A stretch of DNA of 64,000 nt from Miltoncostaea sp036826475 (GTDB lineage: Bacteria; Actinomycetota; Thermoleophilia; Miltoncostaeales; Miltoncostaeaceae). The position numbers were made by a program, and so were the translations under genes. This document shows positions 33,605 to 41,648 of the stretch, in pieces. Position 1 is the stretch's first letter. Every line of letters begins with the position of its first letter. Below the pieces are notes generated by a model. That model was not told the origin of the DNA. It ran no database searches and was given only the letters and a program-made list of their open reading frames with translations. The stretch covers positions 4,919-68,918 of the forward strand of contig DAISWG010000017.1 in assembly GCA_036826475.1 (NCBI GenBank). The letters run 5' to 3'.

Positions 33605-34402
33605 ATGTTCTTCCGCGTCGACACCGTCGTGCTCTGGATCCTCGTCTTCGCGCTCATGCTGGGCGCGACGGCCCTGGGGCTCCTGGCGGGACGGCTGCTG
33701 CGCCGCCACTCCGACGGCCTCCGGGAGCCCATCGGGGTGGTCCAGGGCGCGCTGCTCGGGTTCGTCGCGCTGATCCTGGCCTTCGGGCTGAGCCTCGCCG
33801 TCGGGCGCTACGAGACCCGGAGGGCCGCCACGGTCGACGAGGCCAACGCGATCGGGACGACCTACCTGCGCGCCCAGACGCTGCTGGAGCCGCAGCGCTC
33901 AGCGTCCCTCGCGCTGCTGCGGCCCTACACCGACGCGACCATCCGCCTGTCCCACGAGCCGCCCGGCTCCGCCGGGTTCCGGCGCACCCTGGCCGAGGCC
34001 GGGGTCATGCAACGGCGCCTCTGGGCGCTCGCCGGGGAGGCGCTCGACCGCAGCCCGGACGCCAGCGCGCCGCGACTGTACGTCGAGACGCTCAACGAGA
34101 CCTTCGACGCGCTCAGCACCCGCGCCGCCGCGCTCGACAACCGGGTCCCCGGCCCCGTCCTGGCCGTGGAGGTCGGGGGCGCCGCGGCGTCCCTCTTCCT
34201 GCTGGCCCTGTACCTGGCGTTCGTGGGGCGCGGCACCACCACCGTCGTGGCCGCCGCGGCCCTCGTCGCCCTGCTGCTGCTCATCACGTTCGACCTGGAC
34301 CGCCCCGTTCGCGGGCTCATCACGGTGCCCGACACGCCCCTCGTGGCGGCGCGGGCGGAGATGGCCCTCCCGCCCGCGGCGGCCGCGCCCGCCCCGCCGT
34401 GA
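33605..34402 (+). CDS. DUF4239 (bestrophin-like) membrane protein
   Basis: This 265-aa protein starts at ATG 33605. Two N-terminal helices (residues 7-29, 45-68), a cytoplasmic helical region with RRAATVDEANAIGTTYLRAQTLLEP, and two C-terminal helices (about 185-240). This layout and the GAL(L)GFVALILAF pattern fit DUF4239, annotated as bestrophin-like channel domain proteins. Ion conduction is not established. It lies 112 bp upstream of the glutamate decarboxylase gene on the same strand, so co-expression is possible. Confidence 0.8.
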   Translation: MFFRVDTVVLWILVFALMLGATALGLLAGRLLRRHSDGLREPIGVVQGALLGFVALILAFGLSLAVGRYETRRAATVDEANAIGTTYLRAQTLLEPQRSASLALLRPYTDATIRLSHEPPGSAGFRRTLAEAGVMQRRLWALAGEALDRSPDASAPRLYVETLNETFDALSTRAAALDNRVPGPVLAVEVGGAAASLFLLALYLAFVGRGTTTVVAAAALVALLLLITFDLDRPVRGLITVPDTPLVAARAEMALPPAAAAPAPP

Positions 34403-34514
34403 CGCCGCCGAGGCTCACCCCATCGGGACGATGGCGGCGCAGGACGTTCGTCTTAGTCTCGGCCAGGCCGCGGCGGGATCGCGGCCGGACGGCCGGACCA
34501 CCTGGGAGCACGTG

Positions 34515-35912
34515 ATGTCACCACTGCACAGCGGCGCCGACGGCGGCGCGCACCTCTCCGTCAACCCCGTCTTCGCCCGGACGGGCGAGCGCGAGGCCGT
34601 CCCGAAGTACCGGATGCGCGAGGCGCCGATGCAGCCGAGCACGGCGTACCAGATCGTCCACGACGAGGTGTCGATGGACGGCAACGCCCGCTTCAACCTG
34701 GCGACGTTCGTGACCACCTGGATGGAGGACGAGGCGACGCGCCTCATGACCGAGTCCTTCCAGAAGAACATGATCGACAAGGACGAGTACCCGCAGACCG
34801 CCGAGATCGAGAAGCGGTGCGTCGCGATGCTCGCCGACCTCTGGAACGCGCCCGACGCGGAGAACGCGGTCGGCACCTCGGCGATCGGCTCGTCGGAGGC
34901 CTGCATGCTCGCCGGCATGGCCCTCAAGCGCCGCTGGCAGGTGGCGCGCAAGGCCGCCGGGAAGCCTGCCGACGCGCCCAACATCGTGTTCGGCTCGAAC
35001 GTCCAGGTCGTGTGGGAGAAGTTCGCCCGGTACTGGGAGGTCGAGCCCCGGTACGTCCCGGTCGAGGGCGACGTGTTCCACCTCACGCCCGACCGGATGA
35101 CCGACTACATCGACGAGAACACGATCGGCGTGGTCGCGATCCTGGGGTCCACCTACGACGGCTCCTACGAGCCGGTCAGCGAGATCGCCGCCGCCCTCGA
35201 CGCGCTCGCCGACGGCGGCGGCCCGGACGTCCCGCTCCACATCGACGGGGCCTCCGGCGGCTTCGTGGCGCCGTTCATCCAGAAGGACATGCCGGCGTGG
35301 GACTTCCGCCTGCCGCGGGTGGCGAGCATCTCCGCCTCGGGCCACAAGTACGGGCTCGTCTACCCGGGCGTCGGCTGGGTGCTGTGGCGCGAGGCCGCCA
35401 ACGTCCCGGAGGACCTGATCTTCCACGTCAACTACCTGGGCGGCGACATGCCGACCCTCGCGCTCAACTTCTCGCGCCCCGGCTCCCAGGTGGTGGCCCA
35501 GTACTACAACTTCCTCCGCCTCGGGCTGGAGGGCTACCGGCTGGTGCACCAGACCTGCCAGGACGTCGCGCTGCACATGTCGTCGGCGATCGAGGCGACC
35601 GGGCGGTTCCGGCTGATCACCCGCGGCGACGAGCTGCCCCTCTTCGCGTTCGCGCTCAACGAGGACGAGAAGCGCTTCACGGTCTACGACCTGTCGGCGA
35701 AGCTGCGCGAGTGGGGCTGGCAGGTGCCGGCGTACACGATGCCGCCGAACCGCGAGGACCTCTCCATCCTGCGCGTCGTGGTGCGCAACGGGCTCAGCCA
35801 CGACATGGCCGACATGTTCCTGGAGGACCTCCAGAAGGCCCTCGCCTGGTTCGACGACCTCGACGCCCCCATGCCGCACGCCCGGGAGACCCCCACGGCC
35901 TTCGCACACTAG
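34515..35912 (+). CDS. gadB: Glutamate decarboxylase (PLP-dependent)
   Basis: 465 aa from ATG 34515 (GGGAG six nt upstream), essentially the length of GadB. Conserved blocks: EIEKRCVAMLADLWNAP, GTSAIGSSEACMLAGMALKRRW, PLHIDGASGGFVAPF and the PLP-lysine motif SISASGHKYGLVYPGVGW. It converts glutamate to GABA and CO2, consuming a proton, a cytoplasmic acid-stress or GABA-shunt reaction. The GTG of the next membrane protein gene begins immediately after its stop, so they are likely coupled. No GadC-type glutamate/GABA antiporter is recognised nearby. Confidence 0.93.
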   Translation: MSPLHSGADGGAHLSVNPVFARTGEREAVPKYRMREAPMQPSTAYQIVHDEVSMDGNARFNLATFVTTWMEDEATRLMTESFQKNMIDKDEYPQTAEIEKRCVAMLADLWNAPDAENAVGTSAIGSSEACMLAGMALKRRWQVARKAAGKPADAPNIVFGSNVQVVWEKFARYWEVEPRYVPVEGDVFHLTPDRMTDYIDENTIGVVAILGSTYDGSYEPVSEIAAALDALADGGGPDVPLHIDGASGGFVAPFIQKDMPAWDFRLPRVASISASGHKYGLVYPGVGWVLWREAANVPEDLIFHVNYLGGDMPTLALNFSRPGSQVVAQYYNFLRLGLEGYRLVHQTCQDVALHMSSAIEATGRFRLITRGDELPLFAFALNEDEKRFTVYDLSAKLREWGWQVPAYTMPPNREDLSILRVVVRNGLSHDMADMFLEDLQKALAWFDDLDAPMPHARETPTAFAH

Positions 35913-36734
35913 GTGGAGGCGGTCGATCAGCGGGCCGGCGTCGCCGGCCCGCGGCGCCTGCGCAAGGGCCGCAACCTGCTGACCGCCCGGATGGCGGGGC
36001 GGATCATCCGGACGGAGCGCACCTTCTGGGCGCCGCACCGCATCGGGTGGTGGACGGGCGCGCTCTTCGCGGTGGGCTCCACCCTGTTCCTGGTGCCGTC
36101 GCTGCCGGCGGCGCCGGAGGTGGCGTCGGTCGAGGCGATCGCGATCACCTACTTCATCGGGTCGATCTTCTTCACCGCCGCCGGCTACACGTGCTACCTG
36201 GAGGTGCTGAACGCCGACCGCGAGCACCGCCCCGGCGAGACCGGCACGCGCTGGTTCGGATGGGAGCCCGGGGAGGCCGGGTTCTGGGCGGCCACCATCC
36301 AGTCGATCGGGACCCTGTGCTTCAACGTCAGCACCCTGCTGGCGATCTGGGACGTCTTCGGCGCCCGCGGCGAGGACCTGCTGGTGTGGGCGCCCGACGC
36401 CTACGGCTCCATCTGCTTCCTCGTGGCGAGCTGGATCGCGGTGCGCGAGGTCTGCGGCGGCGGCCGACCGTGGTGGACGCCCCGGCGCCACGAATGGCAG
36501 GTCGCGTGGCTCAACATGCTCGGCTCGGTGGCGTTCGGCGCGTCGGCCGTCGCCGCCTACGTGGTGCAGGACACCGGCGAGTTGCGCAACGCCGCCCTTG
36601 CGACGTCCGGGACCCTCGTCGGGGCGATCTGCTTCCTGGCGGGGGCGATCCTGCTGATGCCGGAGGCCGCCGTCGACGAGGACCACGATTGGCTCGACGC
36701 CCGCCTGGAGGCCGCCCGCGACGCGGTCACGTGA
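35913..36734 (+). CDS. Integral membrane protein of unknown family, coupled to gadB
   Basis: This 273-aa protein starts at a GTG (35913) directly abutting the gadB TAG. A basic N-terminus (RRLRKGRNLLTARMAGRIIRTERTFW) is followed by about six helices: FAVGSTLFLVPS, AIAITYFIGSIFFTAAGYTCY, ATIQSIGTLCFNVSTLLAIW, SICFLVASWIAV, MLGSVAFGASAVAAYVV and LVGAICFLAGAILLMPEA. Acidic C-terminus. The layout resembles small YrhK-like/vitamin-K-reductase-like membrane proteins only loosely; I do not assign a family. It could handle GABA or protons with gadB, but that rests on position alone. Confidence 0.75.
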   Translation: MEAVDQRAGVAGPRRLRKGRNLLTARMAGRIIRTERTFWAPHRIGWWTGALFAVGSTLFLVPSLPAAPEVASVEAIAITYFIGSIFFTAAGYTCYLEVLNADREHRPGETGTRWFGWEPGEAGFWAATIQSIGTLCFNVSTLLAIWDVFGARGEDLLVWAPDAYGSICFLVASWIAVREVCGGGRPWWTPRRHEWQVAWLNMLGSVAFGASAVAAYVVQDTGELRNAALATSGTLVGAICFLAGAILLMPEAAVDEDHDWLDARLEAARDAVT

Positions 36735-37383
36735 ACGCGTTGACCGACCGCGCCACGACCAGGGTGAACAGCGCCAGCGCCACCGTCGCCTGGACCAGCA
36801 TCGTGTACTTGGCCCGGTGCGTCAGCGGCATCACGTCGGTGGGGCTGAACGCCGTCGCGTTGGTGAAGCCGAGGTGCAGGTAGTCCATGAACACGGGCCG
36901 CCAGCCGGGCGGCATGACCTCGGGACTCAGCTGCTGGGTGAACGCGAAGTCCGGGGGGCCGGCGCGGCCCTGCCCGCGCGCCAGCGGGCCGCCCGCATCC
37001 ATCAGCCAGTAGAGGAGCCCGAACGAGAGGTTGTTCCCGAGCCACACGACCACGGCGGCGGCGAGGAGGGGACCGGCCTCGTTCGCGACCCCGGTTCCCT
37101 CGATCAGGTCCTTGGTGAGCACGCCCGTCCCGTAGAGGGCCGAGAGGGCCAGCAGCGACACGATGACGAGCGCCACGCGGTGGCGGCGGCGGGCCTCGAT
37201 GCCGCTGCTCGGGTTCACGGTGACCAGGGCGACGACCAGGATCGCCTCCAGCACTGGGACCAGCCACGGCATCCGCACGACCTGGGTCGTCCCCGGCAAC
37301 CAGAGGTGCACGGTGATGTGGGCGACCATGAACAGCAGCACCGCGAGCACCGGCGGCCAACGCGACTCGCCGATCGCGGACAC
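36727..37383 (-). CDS. Multi-helix membrane protein (DUF1345-like)
   Basis: This 218-aa protein starts at GTG 37383. Five to six helices are visible. The segment YLHLGFTNATAFSPTDVMPLTHRAK is a conserved signature of a widespread actinobacterial membrane family related to DUF1345, of unknown function. Its 3' end overlaps that of the convergent membrane protein gene by 8 bp. An ORF continues toward 37409 without a better start. No motif suggests catalysis. Confidence 0.78.
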   Translation of the reverse strand: MSAIGESRWPPVLAVLLFMVAHITVHLWLPGTTQVVRMPWLVPVLEAILVVALVTVNPSSGIEARRRHRVALVIVSLLALSALYGTGVLTKDLIEGTGVANEAGPLLAAAVVVWLGNNLSFGLLYWLMDAGGPLARGQGRAGPPDFAFTQQLSPEVMPPGWRPVFMDYLHLGFTNATAFSPTDVMPLTHRAKYTMLVQATVALALFTLVVARSVNAFT

Positions 37384-37409
37384 GTCGTCCGCGCGGCGGA
37401 CGTCCCCGA

Positions 37410-38222
37410 TCAGGCGGGGCCCCCGCCCTCATCGGGCCGGCGGGCCACGGCGAACAGCTTGCAGTAGTCGTAGACGAAGCCGTCGGGGCCGGCGGCCTCC
37501 CGCAGCGCCGCCTCGATGCGCTGGTCGAGCTCGCTGAACCCGCCCGGCGGGTTGCCCAGCAGGTGCCCGGCCACCGCGCGGGTGCGGGCCATGAACGCGT
37601 CGGGGTGGGTGGCGCGCCGGCGCCGCTCGATCCACACGTCGAGCGGCTCGAGCCCCGCCGCGCGCAGCGCGTCGGCCATCTGGTCGACGTCGAGCTGGTT
37701 GACGGCGAACCAGCCGGTCCACTCCGCCGGCGCACCCATCCGCTCCAGCAGCTCGCGCCAGGCCTCCTCGCCCCCGGCGCCCGCCGTCAGGATCCCCATG
37801 ACGCCGCCGGGCCGCAGCGCGCGCGCCATCCGGACCACGGCGCCGGGCTTGTCCGGGAACCAGTGGAGCGCCATCGCGCAGATGACCGCGTCGAACGCGT
37901 CGTCGGGCACGTCCATGGCCATCACGTCCTCGGCACGCAACTCGATCTCGACGCCGGGGAACTCCGCCCGCTTGGCGGCGAAGACCTCCAGCATGCCCTC
38001 GGCGGGGTCGACCCCGACCAGCGCCTCGACGTCGAAGCGGCGGAGCATCGCCGCCGACGAGAAGCCCGTGCCGCAGCCCACGTCGAGGACCCGGCGGTAA
38101 TGGCCCTCCGGCAGCGACATCACCAGCCGCTCCGATCCGGCGATGTTGTGCCGCACGGCGTCGTCGTACGACCCGGCACCCTTGCTGAAGCCCTCTGGCG
38201 CGTTGCTGGAAGTCGTCGTCAT
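37410..38222 (-). CDS. Class I SAM-dependent methyltransferase
   Basis: This 270-aa protein has ATG 38222. SAM-binding motif I VLDVGCGTGFSSAAM and acidic loop VGVDPAEGMLEV are intact, followed by motif II-like DAFDAVICAMALHWFPD and motif III LRPGGVMGIL. The TAAMALHW-type start of helix suggests a UbiE/small-molecule methyltransferase. Substrate unknown. It is separate from neighbours (26 bp from the membrane protein on the same strand, so they may be co-transcribed). Divergent from the cupredoxin lipoprotein. Confidence 0.85.
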   Translation of the reverse strand: MTTTSSNAPEGFSKGAGSYDDAVRHNIAGSERLVMSLPEGHYRRVLDVGCGTGFSSAAMLRRFDVEALVGVDPAEGMLEVFAAKRAEFPGVEIELRAEDVMAMDVPDDAFDAVICAMALHWFPDKPGAVVRMARALRPGGVMGILTAGAGGEEAWRELLERMGAPAEWTGWFAVNQLDVDQMADALRAAGLEPLDVWIERRRRATHPDAFMARTRAVAGHLLGNPPGGFSELDQRIEAALREAAGPDGFVYDYCKLFAVARRPDEGGGPA

Positions 38223-38361
38223 GGCCGCAGTCTGCCGGACGGTGACGACGGCTTCGGGAAGGCCGCACCCACGAGGTCGCGTTCCCGGACGCCGGCGGGC
38301 GGCCACGGCCGGAGGATGCCCACGTCACTGCATCCTGGCCCCAGGCCGACCCGGAGGAGAC

Positions 38362-38892
38362 ATGACCCGCCGACCGATCGCCCTCAGCGCCGCAGCCGCG
38401 GTCCTCGCCGCCGGCGTCCTCGCCACCGCCGCATGCGGCGGCGACGACGACTCGGCGTCCCCGGCCACGGCCCCGGCCGCCACGGCCCCGGCCACGGCGC
38501 CGGCCGCCACGACGCCCGCGACCACCGCGCCCGCGACCACGGGACCCGCCGCGACCGCGACCGCGGTCACGGTCGCCCTCGGCACGCCGAAGGAGTTCTC
38601 GCTGGTCCCGAGCGTCCCGTCCGTGGCCGCCGGCAAGGTCACCTTCACGGTCACCAACTCCGGGAAGATCCTGCACGAGATGGTCGTGGTCCCCTCCCCC
38701 GATGGCGCCGCGTCGCTCAAGGAGCCCGACGGCACCGCCTCGGAGGCGGGCTCGCTGGGCGAGGCGCCCGACGTGGAGACGGGCCAGACGACGAGCTTCA
38801 CCGTGACGATGAAGCCGGGGAAGTACACGCTCCTCTGCAACCTGCCCGGCCACTTCGCCAACGGGATGTACGCGGACTTCACCGTGAACTAG
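38362..38892 (+). CDS. Cupredoxin-like copper-binding lipoprotein
   Basis: This 176-aa protein has ATG 38362 with GGAGGA. The lipobox LATAAC (Cys25) is followed by a long Ala/Thr/Pro linker (residues 30-70) and a plastocyanin-like domain. All four type 1 copper ligands can be placed: His in KILHEMV, then Cys, His and Met in LLCNLPGHFANGM. It would act as a membrane-tethered electron carrier outside the cytoplasm. No obvious redox partner gene is adjacent. A perfect 12-bp hairpin follows the stop. Confidence 0.87.
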   Translation: MTRRPIALSAAAAVLAAGVLATAACGGDDDSASPATAPAATAPATAPAATTPATTAPATTGPAATATAVTVALGTPKEFSLVPSVPSVAAGKVTFTVTNSGKILHEMVVVPSPDGAASLKEPDGTASEAGSLGEAPDVETGQTTSFTVTMKPGKYTLLCNLPGHFANGMYADFTVN

Positions 38893-38901
38893 CGGGGTCG
38901 C

Positions 38902-38936
38902 GCGGTCGGCGCCGGGCGTAGGGTGGCGCCGACCGC
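38902..38936 (+). terminator. Terminator hairpin after cupredoxin gene
   Basis: GCGGTCGGCGCC (38902-38913) and GGCGCCGACCGC (38925-38936) form a perfect 12-bp stem with an 11-nt loop, beginning 10 nt past the stop. No T-tract. Confidence 0.7.
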
Positions 38937-38960
38937 AGAGCCGCGACGCCAGGGGTGGGG

Positions 38961-40667
38961 ATGAGCGCGACGACGCCGGGGGCGAGGGCCTTCTACGAGG
39001 CGCGCGCCTTCCTGTGGGACCACCGCGACGACCTCGAGGCGGCTAGCCGCGGCTTCCGCTGGCCGGAGCTGTCCGAGTTCAACTGGGCCCTCGACCACTT
39101 CGACGCGGTCGCCGCCGACCCGCGGCGGGGGGCGCGGCGCGCGCTGTGGATCGTGGAGCCGGACGGGTCGGAGGCGTGGTGGACGTTCGCCGAGCTCTCG
39201 GAGCGCTCCAACCGCGTGGCCAACCGGCTGCGGGCGGCCGGCGTCGCCCGCGGCGACCGGATCATCCTGATGCTGGCCAACCGGGTGGAGCTGTGGGAGA
39301 CCCTGCTCGCGGCGATGAAGCTCGGCGCGGTGGTCATCCCCGCGACGACCCTGCTCACGGCCTCCGACCTGCGCGACCGCCTCGACCGCGGCGCCGCGCG
39401 GCACGTGGTGGTGGCCGGCGCCGACACGGGACGGTTCGACGGCGTGGAGGGCGACTACACCCGCATCGCCGTGGGCGGCGCGCCCGAGGGCTGGCTGCGC
39501 TACGAGGACGCCGACGCGGCCGATGCGGCGTTCACGCCCGACGGCCCGACCCGCGCAACCGACACGCTGCTCCTGTACTTCACGTCCGGGACCACGGCCC
39601 GGCCGAAGCTGGTGGAGCACACCCACGCGTCGTACCCGGTGGGCCACCTCTCGACCATGTACTGGATCGGGCTGGAGCCCGGCGACGTGCACCTCAACAT
39701 CTCGTCGCCGGGGTGGGCGAAGCACGCCTGGAGCAACGTCTTCGCGCCGTGGATCGCCGAGGCGACGGTGCTGGTGGTCAACTCCGTCCGCTTCGACGCG
39801 GACGCCCTGCTCGACGCGATGGAGCGGTGCGGCGTCGATGCCTTCTGCGCGCCGCCGACGGTGTGGCGCATGCTCATCCAGACCGACCTGTCGCGCCTCA
39901 CCCGCCCGCCGCGCAAGGTGGTGGGCGCCGGGGAGCCGCTCAATCCCGAGGTGATCGACCAGGTGGAGCGGGCGTGGGGCGTCCGCATCCGCGACGGCTT
40001 CGGCCAGACCGAGACGACGGTGCAGATCGCCAACACGCCGGGCCAGGAGGTGCGGCCCGGGTCGATGGGGCGCCCCGTGCCCGGCTACCCGATGGTGCTG
40101 GTCGACCCCGCCACCGGCCGGCGCGACGTGGACGAGGGCGAGATCTGCATCGACCTCTCCGCGGGCCGTCCGCTGGGCCTGATGGTGGGCTACCGCGGCG
40201 ACGCCGCGCTCAACGCCGAGGCGATGGAGGGCGGGCTGTACCGCACCGGCGACATCGGGACCCGCGACGCGGACGGCTACATCACGTACGTCGGACGGGC
40301 CGACGACGTGTTCAAGGCCTCCGACTACCGCATCTCCCCGTTCGAGCTGGAGAGCGTGCTGATCGAGCACCCCGCGGTGGCCGAGGCCGCCGTGGTGCCG
40401 TCGCCCGATCCCCTGCGCCTCGCCGTGCCCAAGGCCTACGTGGCGCTCGCCCCCGGGCACGAGCCCACCGAGGCGACCGCCCGCGACATCCTGGCCTTCG
40501 CACGCGAGCAGCTGGCCCCGTACAAGCGGGTGCGGCGCCTCGAGTTCGCCGAGCTGCCGAAGACGATCTCGGGGAAGATCCGCCGGGTCGCGCTCCGCGA
40601 CCGCGAGCAGGAGCTCCACGCCGACCCCGCCGCCGCGCCCGCCGGGGAGTTCACGCTCCCCGCCTGA
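38961..40667 (+). CDS. AMP-forming acyl-CoA synthetase (ANL superfamily)
   Basis: 568 aa from ATG 38961 (AGGGG five nt before it; an in-frame GTG at 38955 is also possible). Motifs in order: YFTSGTTARPKLVEHTH (P-loop), the FGQTETT region DGFGQTETTVQIANTP, YRTGDIGTRDADGYITYVGR, and the catalytic lysine loop PKTISGKIRRVALRD. It activates a carboxylic acid as an acyl-adenylate and transfers it to CoA. The acetyl/propionyl/medium-chain subgroup cannot be decided by eye. The C-terminus converges on a membrane protein gene, 12 bp apart. Confidence 0.9.
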   Translation: MSATTPGARAFYEARAFLWDHRDDLEAASRGFRWPELSEFNWALDHFDAVAADPRRGARRALWIVEPDGSEAWWTFAELSERSNRVANRLRAAGVARGDRIILMLANRVELWETLLAAMKLGAVVIPATTLLTASDLRDRLDRGAARHVVVAGADTGRFDGVEGDYTRIAVGGAPEGWLRYEDADAADAAFTPDGPTRATDTLLLYFTSGTTARPKLVEHTHASYPVGHLSTMYWIGLEPGDVHLNISSPGWAKHAWSNVFAPWIAEATVLVVNSVRFDADALLDAMERCGVDAFCAPPTVWRMLIQTDLSRLTRPPRKVVGAGEPLNPEVIDQVERAWGVRIRDGFGQTETTVQIANTPGQEVRPGSMGRPVPGYPMVLVDPATGRRDVDEGEICIDLSAGRPLGLMVGYRGDAALNAEAMEGGLYRTGDIGTRDADGYITYVGRADDVFKASDYRISPFELESVLIEHPAVAEAAVVPSPDPLRLAVPKAYVALAPGHEPTEATARDILAFAREQLAPYKRVRRLEFAELPKTISGKIRRVALRDREQELHADPAAAPAGEFTLPA

Positions 40668-40679
40668 GCGCGGGCGGGT

Positions 40680-41567
40680 TCAGCCGGCCTGGGCCCGGTC
40701 GCCCGGCCGGATCCGCCCGAGCTCGACCGTCTGGACGAGCCAGAACACCACGAACAGCAGGATCCCGGCGACCTCCGCCGCCAGCAGCCAGTAGCGCCAG
40801 TCGAAGGGGCCGACCCCGAGCCCGAACAGCACGGCCACGATCCCGTTCAGCACCATCAGGGCGACGATCCCCGCGTAGATCGCGTTGTAGGGCGGCACCG
40901 TCGGCGGCAGCGCGTTGCAGAGCACCACCACCCCCATGCAGACGAACAGGGAGATCGCGGCGGTGAAGTGCCCGCCCGCGACGTACTCCCCGGTGCCCTG
41001 GAACGCGTCGGGCGCCAGGTCGTACCAGAGCCAGGTCCCCAGCACGATCGCCCCGGCCGCCACGAGCCCCAGGATGCGGCGCACGCGCTCGCCCGTGCTG
41101 CCGAGCCGCGGCCACGAGCGGGCCAGCACCGCGACCGCCACGGCCAGCGCGATCGCACCGGTGATGACGAGGGTCTTCACGTTGTTGTCCACGAACGCGG
41201 CGGCCGACGCGCTCGACAGCACCCCGTCGGTCACGCCCTCGCGGTCGATGGGCACGAAGGCCACCAGCGGCGCGAACATGCCGGCGAGGTTCAGGAAGAT
41301 GTCCTCCACGTCGCGCTCGGCGCGCATGATGATGAGGCAGGCGCCCACCGCCACCAGGCTCCCCACCAGCACCGACTGGACGGGCGTGTAGTAGTAGTCG
41401 CTGATCGACGTCTGGAACTGCCCCGCCGGGCCGTCGACGCGGTCGACGAGGATCGACACGCCCAGCATCACCATCAGCAGGACCATCCCGACCCTGAGGT
41501 ACCGGTAGGTCTTCAGCCGGTTCTCGTTGGGGTCGGCGAGCGCGGTCTGCGGCGAATCCGCACGCAT
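40680..41567 (-). CDS. Eight-helix membrane protein of unknown function
   Basis: This 295-aa protein has ATG 41567. About eight hydrophobic segments are separated by short loops. A recognisable block is QFQTSISDYYYTPVQSVLVGSLVAVGACL, shared by a common actinobacterial membrane protein family that I know only as uncharacterised (DUF998-like topology). No catalytic motif. It is upstream-adjacent to the MFS gene's terminator palindrome, so the two are separate transcription units. Confidence 0.75.
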   Translation of the reverse strand: MRADSPQTALADPNENRLKTYRYLRVGMVLLMVMLGVSILVDRVDGPAGQFQTSISDYYYTPVQSVLVGSLVAVGACLIIMRAERDVEDIFLNLAGMFAPLVAFVPIDREGVTDGVLSSASAAAFVDNNVKTLVITGAIALAVAVAVLARSWPRLGSTGERVRRILGLVAAGAIVLGTWLWYDLAPDAFQGTGEYVAGGHFTAAISLFVCMGVVVLCNALPPTVPPYNAIYAGIVALMVLNGIVAVLFGLGVGPFDWRYWLLAAEVAGILLFVVFWLVQTVELGRIRPGDRAQAG

Positions 41568-41590
41568 GGGTCATCGGAACACGCCGGGGC

Positions 41591-41628
41591 CCGGTCGCGC
41601 CATCGGGGGATCCCCCGATGGCGCGACC
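41591..41628 (-). terminator. 38-bp perfect palindrome after the efflux pump gene
   Basis: The two 19-bp halves from 41591 to 41628 are exact inverted complements centred on GATC, with core CGGGGGATCCCCCG. It begins 20 nt past the stop of the DHA2 pump (minus strand), making a terminator likely, although so long a perfect palindrome could also be a protein-binding site. Confidence 0.65.
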
Positions 41629-41648
41629 GCCCGCGGCGTCCGCGCGGC

